Notes under the pieces: model-generated
What the model saw: only the letters and a program-made list of their open reading frames with translations
What the model was told of the DNA's origin: nothing
The model's database searches: none
Made by a program: the position numbers and the translations under genes
In this document: positions 18,278 to 27,989 of the stretch, piece after piece
How positions within the stretch are numbered: position 1 is the first letter of the stretch
Layout of the letters: the number at the start of each line of letters is the position of its first letter
From: Campylobacter portucalensis
GTDB taxonomy: Bacteria > Campylobacterota > Campylobacteria > Campylobacterales > Campylobacteraceae
Length of the DNA: 64,000 nucleotides
NCBI RefSeq assembly: GCF_009690845.1
Contig: NZ_VWSJ01000023.1
Span: forward strand, 1-64,000
Reading direction: 5' to 3'

Positions 18278-20281
18278 ATGAAGGCTAAATTATCAAAGGT
18301 TGCTTTAACCTGTATGATGCTCTTAGGAGCTTTTGGTGTAAATGCACAAACGACTGCTGAAAAATACCAAGAGAATATAAGGTTAAATGATGTTGGTTAT
18401 GGCAAAGTAGATACCAATATGCCAAGAACTTTGGAGGATTATGTAAAAGGTGCAAATACTTTTTTTGATCTGCTTATAGATGTTCATCCAATGTTTAAAT
18501 ATGAAAAAGAAGGTCGTTTAGTTGGAAAATACACTATGAGTGATAGAATGGAAGAATTTGTTGAAATAAACCAAGGTCCTAAATTTGCAGAAAAAATGGG
18601 TTTAGAACACGCCGCTGTTACTTATAGATTAGGTATGGAGTCTATTCTTGATTTTCCTAATAAATTTGTAGGTCCTAAAAAATGTGGCGAGTGTCATCCA
18701 GCGCAATATTCTGCTTGGTCAAGATCTAGACACGCAAAAGTTGTAAGATTTCCAGATATGATGGAAGAAGTCGGCGGAGCAGAAGGCCTAAAAAAACCTA
18801 TGTATAACTCTCCATCTACAATACTTCCATTAGGAATTTATCCAGATGATGTTTATGCAATCATTGGAACCCCTAGAACAAAATATGGATTTATAGATAG
18901 ATGGTTAGTTAGAGGAACTTATCATATTCAAGATGGAAATTTAAGTGATATGAGTGGTAAAATGGTAGCTGGAGGTAATCAATTTTCAAGACTTTGGGCT
19001 GAACATATAACGCCTGAAATGGCTCAAAAAATAGCTAAATTTAGCCCCGGTTTTCCTACAAAAATGGATGATTTTGGACACTCAAAATCAACAGTATGGG
19101 GGACAAACTCTTATGGTGCAAAATATGCTCAAACTATGATGTTTCAGCCTGCTACTTCATATTGTGAAATTTGCCATACATTTAAATTTGATTTTAAATC
19201 AAATGAAGAATTTTTTGCAGCCATTGGTAATGCAAAAGAGCTACAAAAACACACAATATCTAGAGGCATAAGTTGTGAAGAGTGCCATGGTGCAGGTGCT
19301 CACCTTTATGGAGCTAGAGGTGCTGGAATGCCAAGCAATTGCGAAAGATGCCATCAAAGATTTGCATATCAACCAGATGAAGAAAAGCCAAATCCTAGAA
19401 AACCATTTAACGTTTATTTTAAATCTAGTTGTCCAGCGTGTGGAACGGAGGGTTCTCAAATGTATAGCTCTCTTCATTATGATAAAGGTATGAGATGTAA
19501 TACTTGTCATGATCCACATGAAGTAACTGCAAATGATTGGAGAGATGAATATACTAGAGTTGGTTTGAAAAAAACTTGTGCGGATTGTCATGAAATTCAA
19601 GATGAATTTTTAAGAAAAATTGGAGGAATTCACGCTAAAGATAATTGTACAGGTTGTCATATGCCAAATATGATGAGTTGTGAAAATTTTGCGTCAGTTC
19701 AAAATCCTGATAAAGGTGGATTTGATAATGTTAGAACAAGCCATATTTGGAAAATTAAAGTTGATAAAACTGCAAAATCTATAAATCCACCAACTGGCAA
19801 GGAGAGAGATCCGATGAAAGTTAAGGGTTGGAGAATGTCAAGAGATGATGATGGTAGATTTTTTGTTGATTTGATGTGGAGTTGTGGCAGAACAAGTTTT
19901 AGCGATCCTGATTTAGTAGGTCCTGGTGCAAGCGGATGTCATAGTCCGGTTCAATCAACATTGCCAAATGATTTAAAATTTACAGATCAAGAGATGATTT
20001 ATGAAAAAGTTATGCAGTGGCAAACACCTGTAAAAAGTGGTTATGAAGAGATTAAAAAGGGCTTAAGAGATATAGATAGAGCGATGGCAAACAATCAATC
20101 TCTTGATAATACAACAAAATCAAGAGCTATATTTTTAGCTAAAGAGGCAAATTTAATTAAAGAAAAATTAGAAAAAGATGGTTCTTGGGGCGTTCATGGA
20201 CCAGTTTATTCTAAAAAAATTATAGATGAAGCTTTAGTTTATATCAAAGAAGCAAAAGATATTTTAAAGGCTAAGAAATAG
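18278..20281 (+). CDS. Octahaem cytochrome c with CX17CH motif, MccA/HAO-type reductase
   Basis: The 667-residue secreted protein has a signal peptide (1-23, cleavage after VNA). Seven CXXCH sites lie at 136, 296, 333, 355, 407, 434 and 457, and an eighth CH (C554-H555) has a partner Cys536, giving CX17CH. Seven canonical sites plus a long-spaced one is the signature of MccA/SirA octahaem sulfite reductases (CX15CH in Wolinella). Extra cysteines C385, C388 (CPAC) and C468 are candidates for a metal site, as MccA has a Cys-ligated copper. The start of the haem domain (ECH...W...S-x-H) is shared with the wider HAO/c554 superfamily. It lacks mccB/C/D neighbours and is followed by a quinol-dehydrogenase-like fusion. 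The substrate (sulfite, another sulfur or nitrogen oxyanion) is inference. Confidence 0.8.
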   Translation: MKAKLSKVALTCMMLLGAFGVNAQTTAEKYQENIRLNDVGYGKVDTNMPRTLEDYVKGANTFFDLLIDVHPMFKYEKEGRLVGKYTMSDRMEEFVEINQGPKFAEKMGLEHAAVTYRLGMESILDFPNKFVGPKKCGECHPAQYSAWSRSRHAKVVRFPDMMEEVGGAEGLKKPMYNSPSTILPLGIYPDDVYAIIGTPRTKYGFIDRWLVRGTYHIQDGNLSDMSGKMVAGGNQFSRLWAEHITPEMAQKIAKFSPGFPTKMDDFGHSKSTVWGTNSYGAKYAQTMMFQPATSYCEICHTFKFDFKSNEEFFAAIGNAKELQKHTISRGISCEECHGAGAHLYGARGAGMPSNCERCHQRFAYQPDEEKPNPRKPFNVYFKSSCPACGTEGSQMYSSLHYDKGMRCNTCHDPHEVTANDWRDEYTRVGLKKTCADCHEIQDEFLRKIGGIHAKDNCTGCHMPNMMSCENFASVQNPDKGGFDNVRTSHIWKIKVDKTAKSINPPTGKERDPMKVKGWRMSRDDDGRFFVDLMWSCGRTSFSDPDLVGPGASGCHSPVQSTLPNDLKFTDQEMIYEKVMQWQTPVKSGYEEIKKGLRDIDRAMANNQSLDNTTKSRAIFLAKEANLIKEKLEKDGSWGVHGPVYSKKIIDEALVYIKEAKDILKAKK

Positions 20282-20285
20282 CAAA

Positions 20286-20308
20286 AAACCTAGGTTTATC
20301 CTAGGTTT
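20286..20308 (+). terminator. Intercistronic hairpin between the two multihaem genes
   Basis: AAACCTAGG (20286-20294) and CCTAGGTTT (20300-20308) make a perfect 9-bp stem with a 5-base loop, 5 bases after the octahaem stop. No long U-run follows. It may lower expression of the second gene or protect the 3' end of the first message. Confidence 0.6.
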
Positions 20309-20328
20309 ATAAATTTTAAGGATTACAA

Positions 20329-22398
20329 ATGAGAGTATTAAAACAAATTTTAGCCGTTATTTTCTTTACCTTTATTTCTTTATCGAATTTAAATTCATCT
20401 AGCAATGGAACGATGGCTTTTGTGGATGGTGTTGTTCCAATTAGCATTAGTGAAGCTAAAAAATTTATAAAAGAGGGTGCTTATATATTTGATGCAAACG
20501 TTGATGAGGTTTGGAATGAATATGGACATATAGAAGGTGCGGTGCATATAAATGTAGAAAATTGGCAGTCATTACTTCCTACAGATAAGAATGCTACAAT
20601 GATTTTTTATTGTTTAAATCGGCTTTGCTATATTAGTAGTGAGATGGCTTTGGCTACTATAAATTTAGGCTATAAAAATGTTTATGTTATGCTACCTGGC
20701 ATCGAACAGTGGATATTAAATGGAAATCCTGTTGTAAAAGTAAAAAAAGCAGACAATAAAGAAAAATATATAGGTAGCAATAATTGGGAAAATTCTAAAA
20801 AAATCACAGATTATACCGACGTAGTTCATAGACAGATGTATTTTGGTGAAATTCCAAGTTGTAGAGATTGTCATGGTGTAAATGTTGGAAATGATACAAA
20901 AAGCATACAAAAAGACTTTGCAAGCCATAGAGATAACTTAAACAAAAATTGTGCAAGTTGTCATAAGGATACTGGCAATATATTTAAAAGCAGTGTTCAT
21001 AGCGAGCTAGTTAGTGGAAAAGATAAAACCCCTCTTTGCTCTGATTGTCATAGTATTCATATGGGTAAAGAAACTACAATGATAAATATGAAAAAAATGA
21101 GTGATGAGAAATGTGGCGAGTGCCATAAAGAAAAGCAAGAGCACTATCATGATACTTTCCACGGTAAAGCGATGGTTTTAGGTAGTCATGGTTCGGCTAT
21201 TAGTGTTGCTGCGTGTTATGATTGTCACGGAAATCACAATATTTTTAAAATTAAAGATGAGAGATCAACCCTCCATCCAGGTGCTAATAGGATAGAAACT
21301 TGTGCCGCTTGTCATCCAGGAGGAAACGAAAATTTCTCAAATTTTATGGCACATGCTAATCATCATGATAAAGATAACTATCCTGTTTTATATTATGCTT
21401 ATATTTTTATGACAGGGCTTGTGATTTTTGTTTTTGGATTTTTTGGAATTCATACATTTTTATGGTTTATGCGTTTGACTATAACTAGAATTAAATTTGC
21501 AAAAGAGTGGAAAGAGGCAAAACATAAAGCACATAGCGATAGGGTTAAAATTTCTAGATTTAGCAATTTTCATAAAATTCAACACTTTTTCTTGGCTTCA
21601 AGTTTCTTGGGGCTTGGATTTTCGGGATTGCCTCAAAAATTCTATACCGCTTCTTGGGCTCAAGGCATGATAGATTTTATGGGCGGACCGATAGCTGCTA
21701 CAAAAATACACCATATATCAGCATTTATTATGATAGCTGTATTTTTAAGTCATATTGTTGAAATTTGTTTGGTTGCTTATAAAAATAGAAGTGTTGTTTA
21801 CAAAGATGGTAAATTTAGCTGGAAGTTGTTTTGGAGTAAATTTTTTGGGCCTGATTCGTTGGTTCCAAATTTACAAGATTTTAGAGATTTGAAAGAAAAT
21901 ATATTATGGTTTATAGGAAAAAGAAAAACAATGCCTCAATTTGATCGATGGACGTATTGGGAAAAATTTGACTATATAGCTGTATTTTGGGGGATGTTTA
22001 TCATTGGGCTTTCTGGTCTTATATTGTGGTTTCCTGTTGCATTCACAAAAATTTTACCAGGCGAGATTTTAAATCTTGCCACACTTCTTCATTCAGATGA
22101 AGCGTTGTTGGCACTTGGTTTTATCTTTGCAGTGCATTTTTTTCATACGCATTTTAGAGCAAATAAATTTCCTATGGATATGGTAATTTTCTCTGGAAAT
22201 TTAACAGAAGAAGAGATGAAACAAGAAAGAACACCTTGGTATAACAGACTAAAAGAGAGTGGTAAATTTGATGAGTTGGTAGTTAAGGGCGATGATGGAT
22301 TTAGTAAATGGAAATGGCTAGCTTATGTGATTGGATATGCTATGCTTATTACAGGATTAGTATTTTTATTTATGATAATTTTTGCTTTTATAGAGTAA
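20329..22398 (+). CDS. Rhodanese / hexahaem c / cytochrome b membrane fusion protein
   Basis: This is a 689-residue three-part protein. Residues 1-24 form a signal peptide or anchor. Residues 35-140 are a rhodanese-like domain with FYCLNRLC (C95 and C100), a loop variant with two cysteines common in periplasmic rhodaneses. Residues 170-335 hold six CXXCH sites (178, 208, 237, 262, 296, 325). Residues 353-689 contain six hydrophobic helices with histidines in FHKIQHFF, TKIHHISAF, LLHSDEAL and VHFFHTHF, as in b-haem subunits of formate-dehydrogenase/cytochrome b561 type. It probably oxidises menaquinol and passes electrons to the octahaem protein encoded 47 bases upstream; the rhodanese hints at sulfur chemistry. 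I know no characterised protein with this exact order. Confidence 0.75.
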   Translation: MRVLKQILAVIFFTFISLSNLNSSSNGTMAFVDGVVPISISEAKKFIKEGAYIFDANVDEVWNEYGHIEGAVHINVENWQSLLPTDKNATMIFYCLNRLCYISSEMALATINLGYKNVYVMLPGIEQWILNGNPVVKVKKADNKEKYIGSNNWENSKKITDYTDVVHRQMYFGEIPSCRDCHGVNVGNDTKSIQKDFASHRDNLNKNCASCHKDTGNIFKSSVHSELVSGKDKTPLCSDCHSIHMGKETTMINMKKMSDEKCGECHKEKQEHYHDTFHGKAMVLGSHGSAISVAACYDCHGNHNIFKIKDERSTLHPGANRIETCAACHPGGNENFSNFMAHANHHDKDNYPVLYYAYIFMTGLVIFVFGFFGIHTFLWFMRLTITRIKFAKEWKEAKHKAHSDRVKISRFSNFHKIQHFFLASSFLGLGFSGLPQKFYTASWAQGMIDFMGGPIAATKIHHISAFIMIAVFLSHIVEICLVAYKNRSVVYKDGKFSWKLFWSKFFGPDSLVPNLQDFRDLKENILWFIGKRKTMPQFDRWTYWEKFDYIAVFWGMFIIGLSGLILWFPVAFTKILPGEILNLATLLHSDEALLALGFIFAVHFFHTHFRANKFPMDMVIFSGNLTEEEMKQERTPWYNRLKESGKFDELVVKGDDGFSKWKWLAYVIGYAMLITGLVFLFMIIFAFIE

Positions 22399-22404
22399 TT
22401 TTTA

Positions 22405-22435
22405 ATTGCAAGTTGCTGTTTTGGCGACTTGCAAT
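22405..22435 (+). terminator. Terminator-like hairpin after the multihaem module
   Basis: ATTGCAAGT (22405-22413) pairs perfectly with ACTTGCAAT (22427-22435), 6 bases after the stop of the rhodanese/cytochrome gene. The following bases are AT-rich but not a pure T-run. Confidence 0.6.
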
Positions 22436-22550
22436 ATTAAATTTAAATTTATTTTTTATATGGATTTAATATTTTATATATGAGTTCATTTATTTTAAAA
22501 AATAAAATACATTAAATTTATTAATTGCTTATATTAATTTGTTTTTTTGA

Positions 22551-22556
22551 TATAAT
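22551..22556 (+). promoter_or_regulatory. -10 element of the solute-binding protein gene
   Basis: TATAAT, preceded by a run of T, lies 35 bases upstream of the start codon. It implies the gene is transcribed separately from the multihaem module. Confidence 0.5.
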
Positions 22557-22590
22557 TACTTTTAATTTAAAAATTAAGGAGATTTGAAAC

Positions 22591-23418
22591 ATGAGAAGTG
22601 TATTTTTTGTATTATTTTTAGGAACGTTTTTATTTGCAAATTCGCTTTCTGAAATTTTAAAAGCTGGTGAGATAAGAATAGGTGTTTGGAATGCTCAGCC
22701 ACCATTTAGTTCATTTACAGATGGTAAATTTAGTGGTTTTGAAGTTGCCATGGCAAAAGAGATTGGCAGAGATATAGTAGGAGAAAATGGAAAAGTTACT
22801 CTTGTTGGAATTGATAATGTGTCTGAGAGAGTTACATTTTTAGAGCAAAATAAGGTTGATTTAGTTATTGCTAGTTTTACTGTTAATAAAGAAAGAGAGA
22901 AAATAATTGATTTTAGTATGCCTTATTTTGCAGTTGCTCAAGGTGTTTTAGTAAATGATGATAGCGTGATAAATTCTATAGAGAGTGCAAGAGAAAAAGT
23001 AGCTTCCGTCCAAAAAGGTGCAGATTTTGCAATAAATTTTGCTCAAAAAAATAATATCAAATTTATAGAAGTTGAACATGTAAATGATCAATATAAGCTA
23101 TTAAAAGAAAATAAAGTTGATATGATGATAAATGACAATCTTATTGTATTGCCTTATCCTATACTAGATAGGAAGGTTATAGTACCAAAAAATCTTAGAA
23201 ATGTAGGGGCGAGTTCATATCTTGCAGTAGGAGCACCTAAAAATAGCCCACAACTTATAAAAAAAGTAAATTCAAGTCTTGTTAAATTAAGCAAAAAACA
23301 GTTTTTTATAGATACTTTTAGAAATACATTTGAAATCTTTTATCGTGGTGAGTTAGATCCTAAATATTTTTTACTTGAAGATATTTACAGAATTTTTGGA
23401 GATTCTGATAGTAAATAG
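22591..23418 (+). CDS. Amino-acid ABC transporter substrate-binding protein (PEB1-like)
   Basis: The 275-residue periplasmic protein belongs to solute-binding family 3: signal peptide 1-17 (LFANS), EIRIGVWNAQPPFSS near residue 30, GFEVAMAKEIGRD, NKVDLVIASFTVNKEREK with IDFSMPY, typical of PEB1/HisJ-like binders of polar amino acids. AAGGAG precedes the ATG. No permease or ATPase genes lie nearby, so it must use a transporter encoded elsewhere or act as a receptor. The ligand cannot be read from sequence. Confidence 0.85.
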   Translation: MRSVFFVLFLGTFLFANSLSEILKAGEIRIGVWNAQPPFSSFTDGKFSGFEVAMAKEIGRDIVGENGKVTLVGIDNVSERVTFLEQNKVDLVIASFTVNKEREKIIDFSMPYFAVAQGVLVNDDSVINSIESAREKVASVQKGADFAINFAQKNNIKFIEVEHVNDQYKLLKENKVDMMINDNLIVLPYPILDRKVIVPKNLRNVGASSYLAVGAPKNSPQLIKKVNSSLVKLSKKQFFIDTFRNTFEIFYRGELDPKYFLLEDIYRIFGDSDSK

Positions 23419-24487
23419 AAATGTAACTCAAGATTATAAAAGCTTTAAGTGGTATAATATAAGTCTCATCTTTCTGAAATAGAGTTGGATTATTAATAAT
23501 TTAACTCTAATCTATATTTACTTTATGCTTAAATTTATAACGCAAATTTAATTTTATTAATAAAGTAGTATTTTTTTCTTTTAAAAACAAAGTTTTTACT
23601 TATTTAATTTTTGCTGTTGATGTATTTTGCAAAATATAGAATTAGACTTTTTTATACTTTTATCTATTTCTATTTTCTGTAAATTTTAGACTTCATTCTT
23701 TTATTAGTTTGATATGATTTTTGTTGTATTTATTAATCTTATCTAAATTTGCTATCTTGATATATGAATTATCTCTTTTTAAGTCTTTAAAATTGAGACC
23801 AGTATGCGATTATTAACCAATTTGTTTCTTGCATAATTAACAAAAAATCTATAAAGATCTCTAGTTATTTTTGCAATAAACCTCATTAAATCAATATTGG
23901 CTTATGATAACAATTTTAGTTTATCTATTTTGAGTATTTCAAATTGTTGTATAAATTAAAACAAACTCTTTTTTCTGTATGTTAATAGAAAAGATAACTC
24001 ATATATTTATAACTTGTCTATAAATTTAGATATCTTTTTGTATTTTTATAATTAAAATTTTATCTACGATCCTTAAAAATATCACAAATTTTAGCTATTT
24101 TTTGATAAAAATACTCTAAAATTTCTCTAAATTTAGCTTCTAAATTTTGGTAAATATAATATATTTTTATCGGTAATACAAATTTGAATCATCCTTTTAA
24201 TTTAATATAATTTAGTTTTTGAATTGATTTATCTAAATTTAGCCCTTTGTTTGTGATTATTATTTACTGTATTTATGAGGATTATTAAAAATCAAGCAGT
24301 ATAAAATGTATTTTTGCAAACTTCGGCTTTAAAAGTAAAAATGAGTTTATAAACGATATTAATGGAATTGAAAATTTAGTGATTATAAAACTAGAATTAA
24401 GAGAAAAGTTTATTTTATATTTAAAAGTTTAAGTTTTAAATATACTAAATATCAAACAACACTTATATTAAATTCTATTAAAACTGA
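23419..24487. other. Gene-free region, probably decayed coding DNA
   Basis: No intact gene is visible. On the minus strand, short pieces with normal Campylobacter codon character (for example RFIAKITRDLYRFFVN near 23850 and FREILEYFYQKIAKICDIF near 24100) appear between stops and shifts, which suggests one or two dead genes. I could not assign a family. Confidence 0.35.
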
Positions 24488-26638
24488 TTAAGTTTTATTG
24501 AGCTTAAGATTATATTTAAATTTAAAAATATCATCTTCTAAATAGATATCTATATTTCCACCATCTTTTAATTTACCAAATAAAATTTCTTTACTTATCC
24601 TATCACTTATCTCGTAATTTATAGTTCTTTGTAAATTTCTAGCACCAAATTCAGGCGAGTAGCCCTTTTTAATAAGATATTTTTTAGCTTCAATGCTTAA
24701 ATTTATAGTGATATTTTTAAGAAGTTTTTCTATCTCAGCTATAGTTTTATCAACTATTTTGATTAAAATATCATCATTTAAAGGGTTAAAATTAATGATA
24801 AAATCAATCCTATTTCTAAACTCAGGTGAGAAAAAATCTTTTATCGCACTATCTATTTTATAGCTATCATCTTTAGTAAAGCCCATTTGCGGGGCCTCTT
24901 TTGTTCCTAAATTTGAAGTCATTATAATAATTGTGTTTTTAAAGTCAGTTTTATTTCCGCTATTATCAGTTAAACTTGCATTATCAAAAATTTGTAAAAA
25001 TACATTTACTAAACTTGGATGAGCTTTTTCTATCTCATCAAAAAGCACTACACTATAAGGGTGTTTTTTAACGCTATTTGTTAGCATTCCACCATCTTCA
25101 AATCCCACATATCCAGGAGGCGAGCCAATAAGCTTTGAAACGCTGTGAGCTTCCATATACTCACTCATATCATAGCGTTCAAAATGAACTCCTAATTGAT
25201 TTGCAAGCTGTTTTGCTAACTCACTTTTGCCAACTCCGCTGCTTCCTGTAAATAAAAACACGCCTATTGGAGAGTTTTCTTTTTTAAGTCCAGCATAAGA
25301 TCTAAAAAGTGCTTTGCAAAGTGAGTTTATCGCTTCATCCTGTCCGTAAATAACTCTTTTTAAATTTACTTCTAAATCCTTTAAAATCTCGCTATTATCA
25401 TCGTTTTTAGCGATATTGCTAATATTTGCACTTTTTGATAAGGTATCAATTATATCATCTTTGGTTACTAGATACTCATCTTTGTCAAGAAATGAGAATT
25501 TCGCCCCTGTTTCATCTATCAAATCTATCGCACTATCAGGTAAAAATTTATCACTTAAATATCTTTTGGCTAACTCAACACTGCTTTTTAAAGCCTCTTG
25601 GCTAAATTTAACGCTATGGTGTTTTTCATATCTAGATTTTAAGCCTTTTAATATCTCAAAGCTATCTTCTAAACTTGGTTCAGTTACATCTATTTTGGCA
25701 AATCTTCTTGATAAGGCTTTATCTTTTGTGAAATTTCTATACTCAGCGTAAGTTGTAGCACCGATGCATGAAATTTCTCCATTTGATAAGGCTGGCTTTA
25801 AGATATTTGCCATATCAAGCCCACCACTTCCAGTTTCTCCTGTGCCGATGATTGTATGAATTTCATCTATAAATAAAATAGCTTCTTTATCGTTTTCAAG
25901 CTCGTCAATAACACCTTTTAGTCTCTCTTCAAAGTCGCCTCTGTATTTTGTCCCAGCTATTAAAGAGGAGTTATCAAGGGCGTAAATTGTTTTATTTGAT
26001 AGTTTTTTTGGAACTTCATTATTTATGATTTTTAAAGCAATCCCCTCAACAATAGCTGTTTTACCAACTCCAGCTTCACCTACTAAAATAGGGTTGTTTT
26101 TCTTTCTTTTGCAAAGAGTTTGGAGGGTTTTTTCTATCTCTTTATTTCTTCCAATGATTGGATCAATTTTGCCATCTTTTGCTTTTTGGTTTAAATTTAT
26201 TGTATATTTATCTAAGAATTTACTTTTTGTCTCTTCTAAAATATCTTGATCTTTTGATCCTAAATCATAAACTCCATAAAAATTTAAAAGCCTAGCACAA
26301 TCGCTATTTTTATCATTTAAAATTGTTTGAATAAACTCAAAAGCTCCATATTTTTCTTGTAAAATATCTGCATTATTTAACACAGTTTTAAGCCAAAATG
26401 TTAGATTTGGCTCTTTTATTTTTTTTGATTTTGGAAAGGTATCCAAAATTTTATGTAAATTTTCAATCAAACTATCTAAAGTATCTTCTTTTAGTTTTTC
26501 ATTAAAAATTTCTTGAATGGCTTCATCTAAATCTAAAATAATGCATAAAATATGCTCAGTCGTTATATATTCATGCTGATAATTTTGAGCTAAATCTCTT
26601 GCTTTTTGTATGTAGAATTGAAAATCTGATTTTAACAA
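24488..26638 (-). CDS. clpA: ATP-dependent Clp protease ATP-binding subunit ClpA
   Basis: The 716-residue AAA+ unfoldase feeds substrates to ClpP. An N-terminal Clp domain precedes the first ATPase domain (Walker A GEAGVGKT about 186-193, DEIHTIIG) and the second (GSSGVGKSE about 464-472, FDEIEKAH), plus the [14 protein letters not shown] pore region. It is the last gene of the uvrD-truB-ispE-smpB-trx-clpS-clpA operon and lies 2 bases after clpS, its adaptor. With aat (13486) it completes the N-end rule pathway. Confidence 0.96.
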   Translation of the reverse strand: MLKSDFQFYIQKARDLAQNYQHEYITTEHILCIILDLDEAIQEIFNEKLKEDTLDSLIENLHKILDTFPKSKKIKEPNLTFWLKTVLNNADILQEKYGAFEFIQTILNDKNSDCARLLNFYGVYDLGSKDQDILEETKSKFLDKYTINLNQKAKDGKIDPIIGRNKEIEKTLQTLCKRKKNNPILVGEAGVGKTAIVEGIALKIINNEVPKKLSNKTIYALDNSSLIAGTKYRGDFEERLKGVIDELENDKEAILFIDEIHTIIGTGETGSGGLDMANILKPALSNGEISCIGATTYAEYRNFTKDKALSRRFAKIDVTEPSLEDSFEILKGLKSRYEKHHSVKFSQEALKSSVELAKRYLSDKFLPDSAIDLIDETGAKFSFLDKDEYLVTKDDIIDTLSKSANISNIAKNDDNSEILKDLEVNLKRVIYGQDEAINSLCKALFRSYAGLKKENSPIGVFLFTGSSGVGKSELAKQLANQLGVHFERYDMSEYMEAHSVSKLIGSPPGYVGFEDGGMLTNSVKKHPYSVVLFDEIEKAHPSLVNVFLQIFDNASLTDNSGNKTDFKNTIIIMTSNLGTKEAPQMGFTKDDSYKIDSAIKDFFSPEFRNRIDFIINFNPLNDDILIKIVDKTIAEIEKLLKNITINLSIEAKKYLIKKGYSPEFGARNLQRTINYEISDRISKEILFGKLKDGGNIDIYLEDDIFKFKYNLKLNKT

Positions 26639-26640
26639 AT

Positions 26641-26928
26641 TTACCCCTTTTTAATATCGCAACGAAGCGGAAAATTTGCTTTTTGTGCAGCAATTTTCAC
26701 TAAATTTAGTTTTGTAATAGCAATTTCTTTTATATATGTTCCACAAATTTCAGATCCATTATTATGAATTTTAAGCATTGTCTCAATAGCTTGATTTGTT
26801 GTTTTATTAAAAATTTTAATTAAAATTTCAACCACAAAATCCATTGTAGTTTTATCATCATTATATAAAACTACATGATACATAGATGGTGTAAAAATTT
26901 TAATCTCTTGACTAGTTTTTGTTTGCAT
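26641..26928 (-). CDS. clpS: ClpA adaptor protein ClpS
   Basis: The 95-residue protein delivers N-degron substrates to ClpA. The family core MYHVVLYNDDKTTMDFVVEI (with the N-D-D of the binding pocket) and a His-containing helical segment are present. The start overlaps the end of the preceding thioredoxin-like gene by 17 bases. Confidence 0.95.
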   Translation of the reverse strand: MQTKTSQEIKIFTPSMYHVVLYNDDKTTMDFVVEILIKIFNKTTNQAIETMLKIHNNGSEICGTYIKEIAITKLNLVKIAAQKANFPLRCDIKKG

Positions 26929-27523
26929 TTTTTATCCTGTTAAAATCCTCTTCTAAAGTGCTAGTTTTAACTGTTCCAAGATAAAAATACTCTCCTTTTG
27001 GCTTAGAAAAATTTGTGAGTTTTTCTAAAATTCCGTCTTTATTGTAGATGACTTTAAAAGGCAAACTTAGAGCATGTTGGTAGTTTAGATCTTTTAAAAT
27101 TTGATTTATAATTGCCTTATTTGGGTTGTCTTTAGAATTTGCAATAAAATAATAAGCATTGTATTTTTTAACAAAGTTATCAATTATATAGTCATTTGCA
27201 ACTTCTTCGTATTCAATTAAACCAACTATAGTAAAATCGTCTTTATTTTTAAGCTGGAAATCCATCAAATGCGGTGCTTCAGTTTGACAAGGCACGCAAA
27301 ATGTTCCAAAAATGTCTATCATTAAAATTTTATCACTATTTTCTATCTTAAAACCTTTTTGAGTTCTAACTATAGTAAGATCATTTCCTGTTACGCTTTT
27401 TAGGGTAATTTTATCGCCTTCTTTAAATTCTTGATTGGCATTTTGATTTACATCTTTAGTTGCATCATCACTACAGCCAACTAAAAAAAGTGCTAAAAAA
27501 AGTGCTAAAAGTAATTTTTTCAT
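26912..27523 (-). CDS. Thioredoxin-fold lipoprotein (TlpA-like)
   Basis: This 203-residue lipoprotein (lipobox LVGC, Cys17) has a thioredoxin fold: [15 protein letters not shown] holds the CVPC redox motif (about residues 77-80), with a cis-proline region [10 protein letters not shown]. It probably acts as a periplasmic thiol reductase or oxidase, for example reducing haem-binding cysteines before haem attachment. A homologue occupies the same operon slot in C. jejuni. It overlaps smpB by 4 bases and clpS by 17. Confidence 0.85.
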   Translation of the reverse strand: MKKLLLALFLALFLVGCSDDATKDVNQNANQEFKEGDKITLKSVTGNDLTIVRTQKGFKIENSDKILMIDIFGTFCVPCQTEAPHLMDFQLKNKDDFTIVGLIEYEEVANDYIIDNFVKKYNAYYFIANSKDNPNKAIINQILKDLNYQHALSLPFKVIYNKDGILEKLTNFSKPKGEYFYLGTVKTSTLEEDFNRIKNANKN

Positions 27524-27987
27524 ATAATTTTTCCTTTGCCGAAATTTGATATTGCAGCCCTTGTTTGTCTATCTGCATCTTTCTTTTTTAAAGCTTCTCT
27601 TTTGTCGTGTAAATTTTTACCTTTACAAAGAGCAACTTTAGCTTTAATTATATTTTTTTTATTTAAATAAAGTGATAATACAATTAAAGTAAGACCATCT
27701 TTTGTAACATATCCAAAAATTTTATCTATCTCTTTTCTATGCATAAGCAGCTTTCTAGGGGCTTTTTCATCTGGTCTAAAATATGAGTTTGTGTTTTGTA
27801 AAAAACTAATATGAGCACCAAGTAAAAAAATTTCTCCTTTTATAATGCGAACAAAACTATCTTTTAAATTACCTCTTCCAAGCCTAAGAGATTTAACCTC
27901 ACTGCCCTTTAAACTTACCCCTGCTTCATATGTTTGTAAAATTTCATAATCATGAAACGCTTTTTTATTATTAACTAATATTTTCAA
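27520..27987 (-). CDS. smpB: SsrA-binding protein SmpB
   Basis: The 155-residue protein binds tmRNA for rescue of stalled ribosomes. Diagnostic segments are [38 protein letters not shown] and, at the C-terminus, [16 protein letters not shown]. It is two bases downstream of ispE in the same operon. Confidence 0.96.
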   Translation of the reverse strand: MKILVNNKKAFHDYEILQTYEAGVSLKGSEVKSLRLGRGNLKDSFVRIIKGEIFLLGAHISFLQNTNSYFRPDEKAPRKLLMHRKEIDKIFGYVTKDGLTLIVLSLYLNKKNIIKAKVALCKGKNLHDKREALKKKDADRQTRAAISNFGKGKII

Positions 27988-27989
27988 AA

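Noticed and set aside
19241-19600. 119-codon frame antisense to the octahaem gene
   Set aside because: Shadow of the haem motifs; no start signal.
18278-20281. Cytochrome c nitrite reductase (NrfA) or a plain HAO
   Set aside because: No CXXCK motif and eight rather than five haems exclude NrfA; HAO-type proteins have eight regular CXXCH sites, while here the eighth is CX17CH. A distant HAO relation is still possible.
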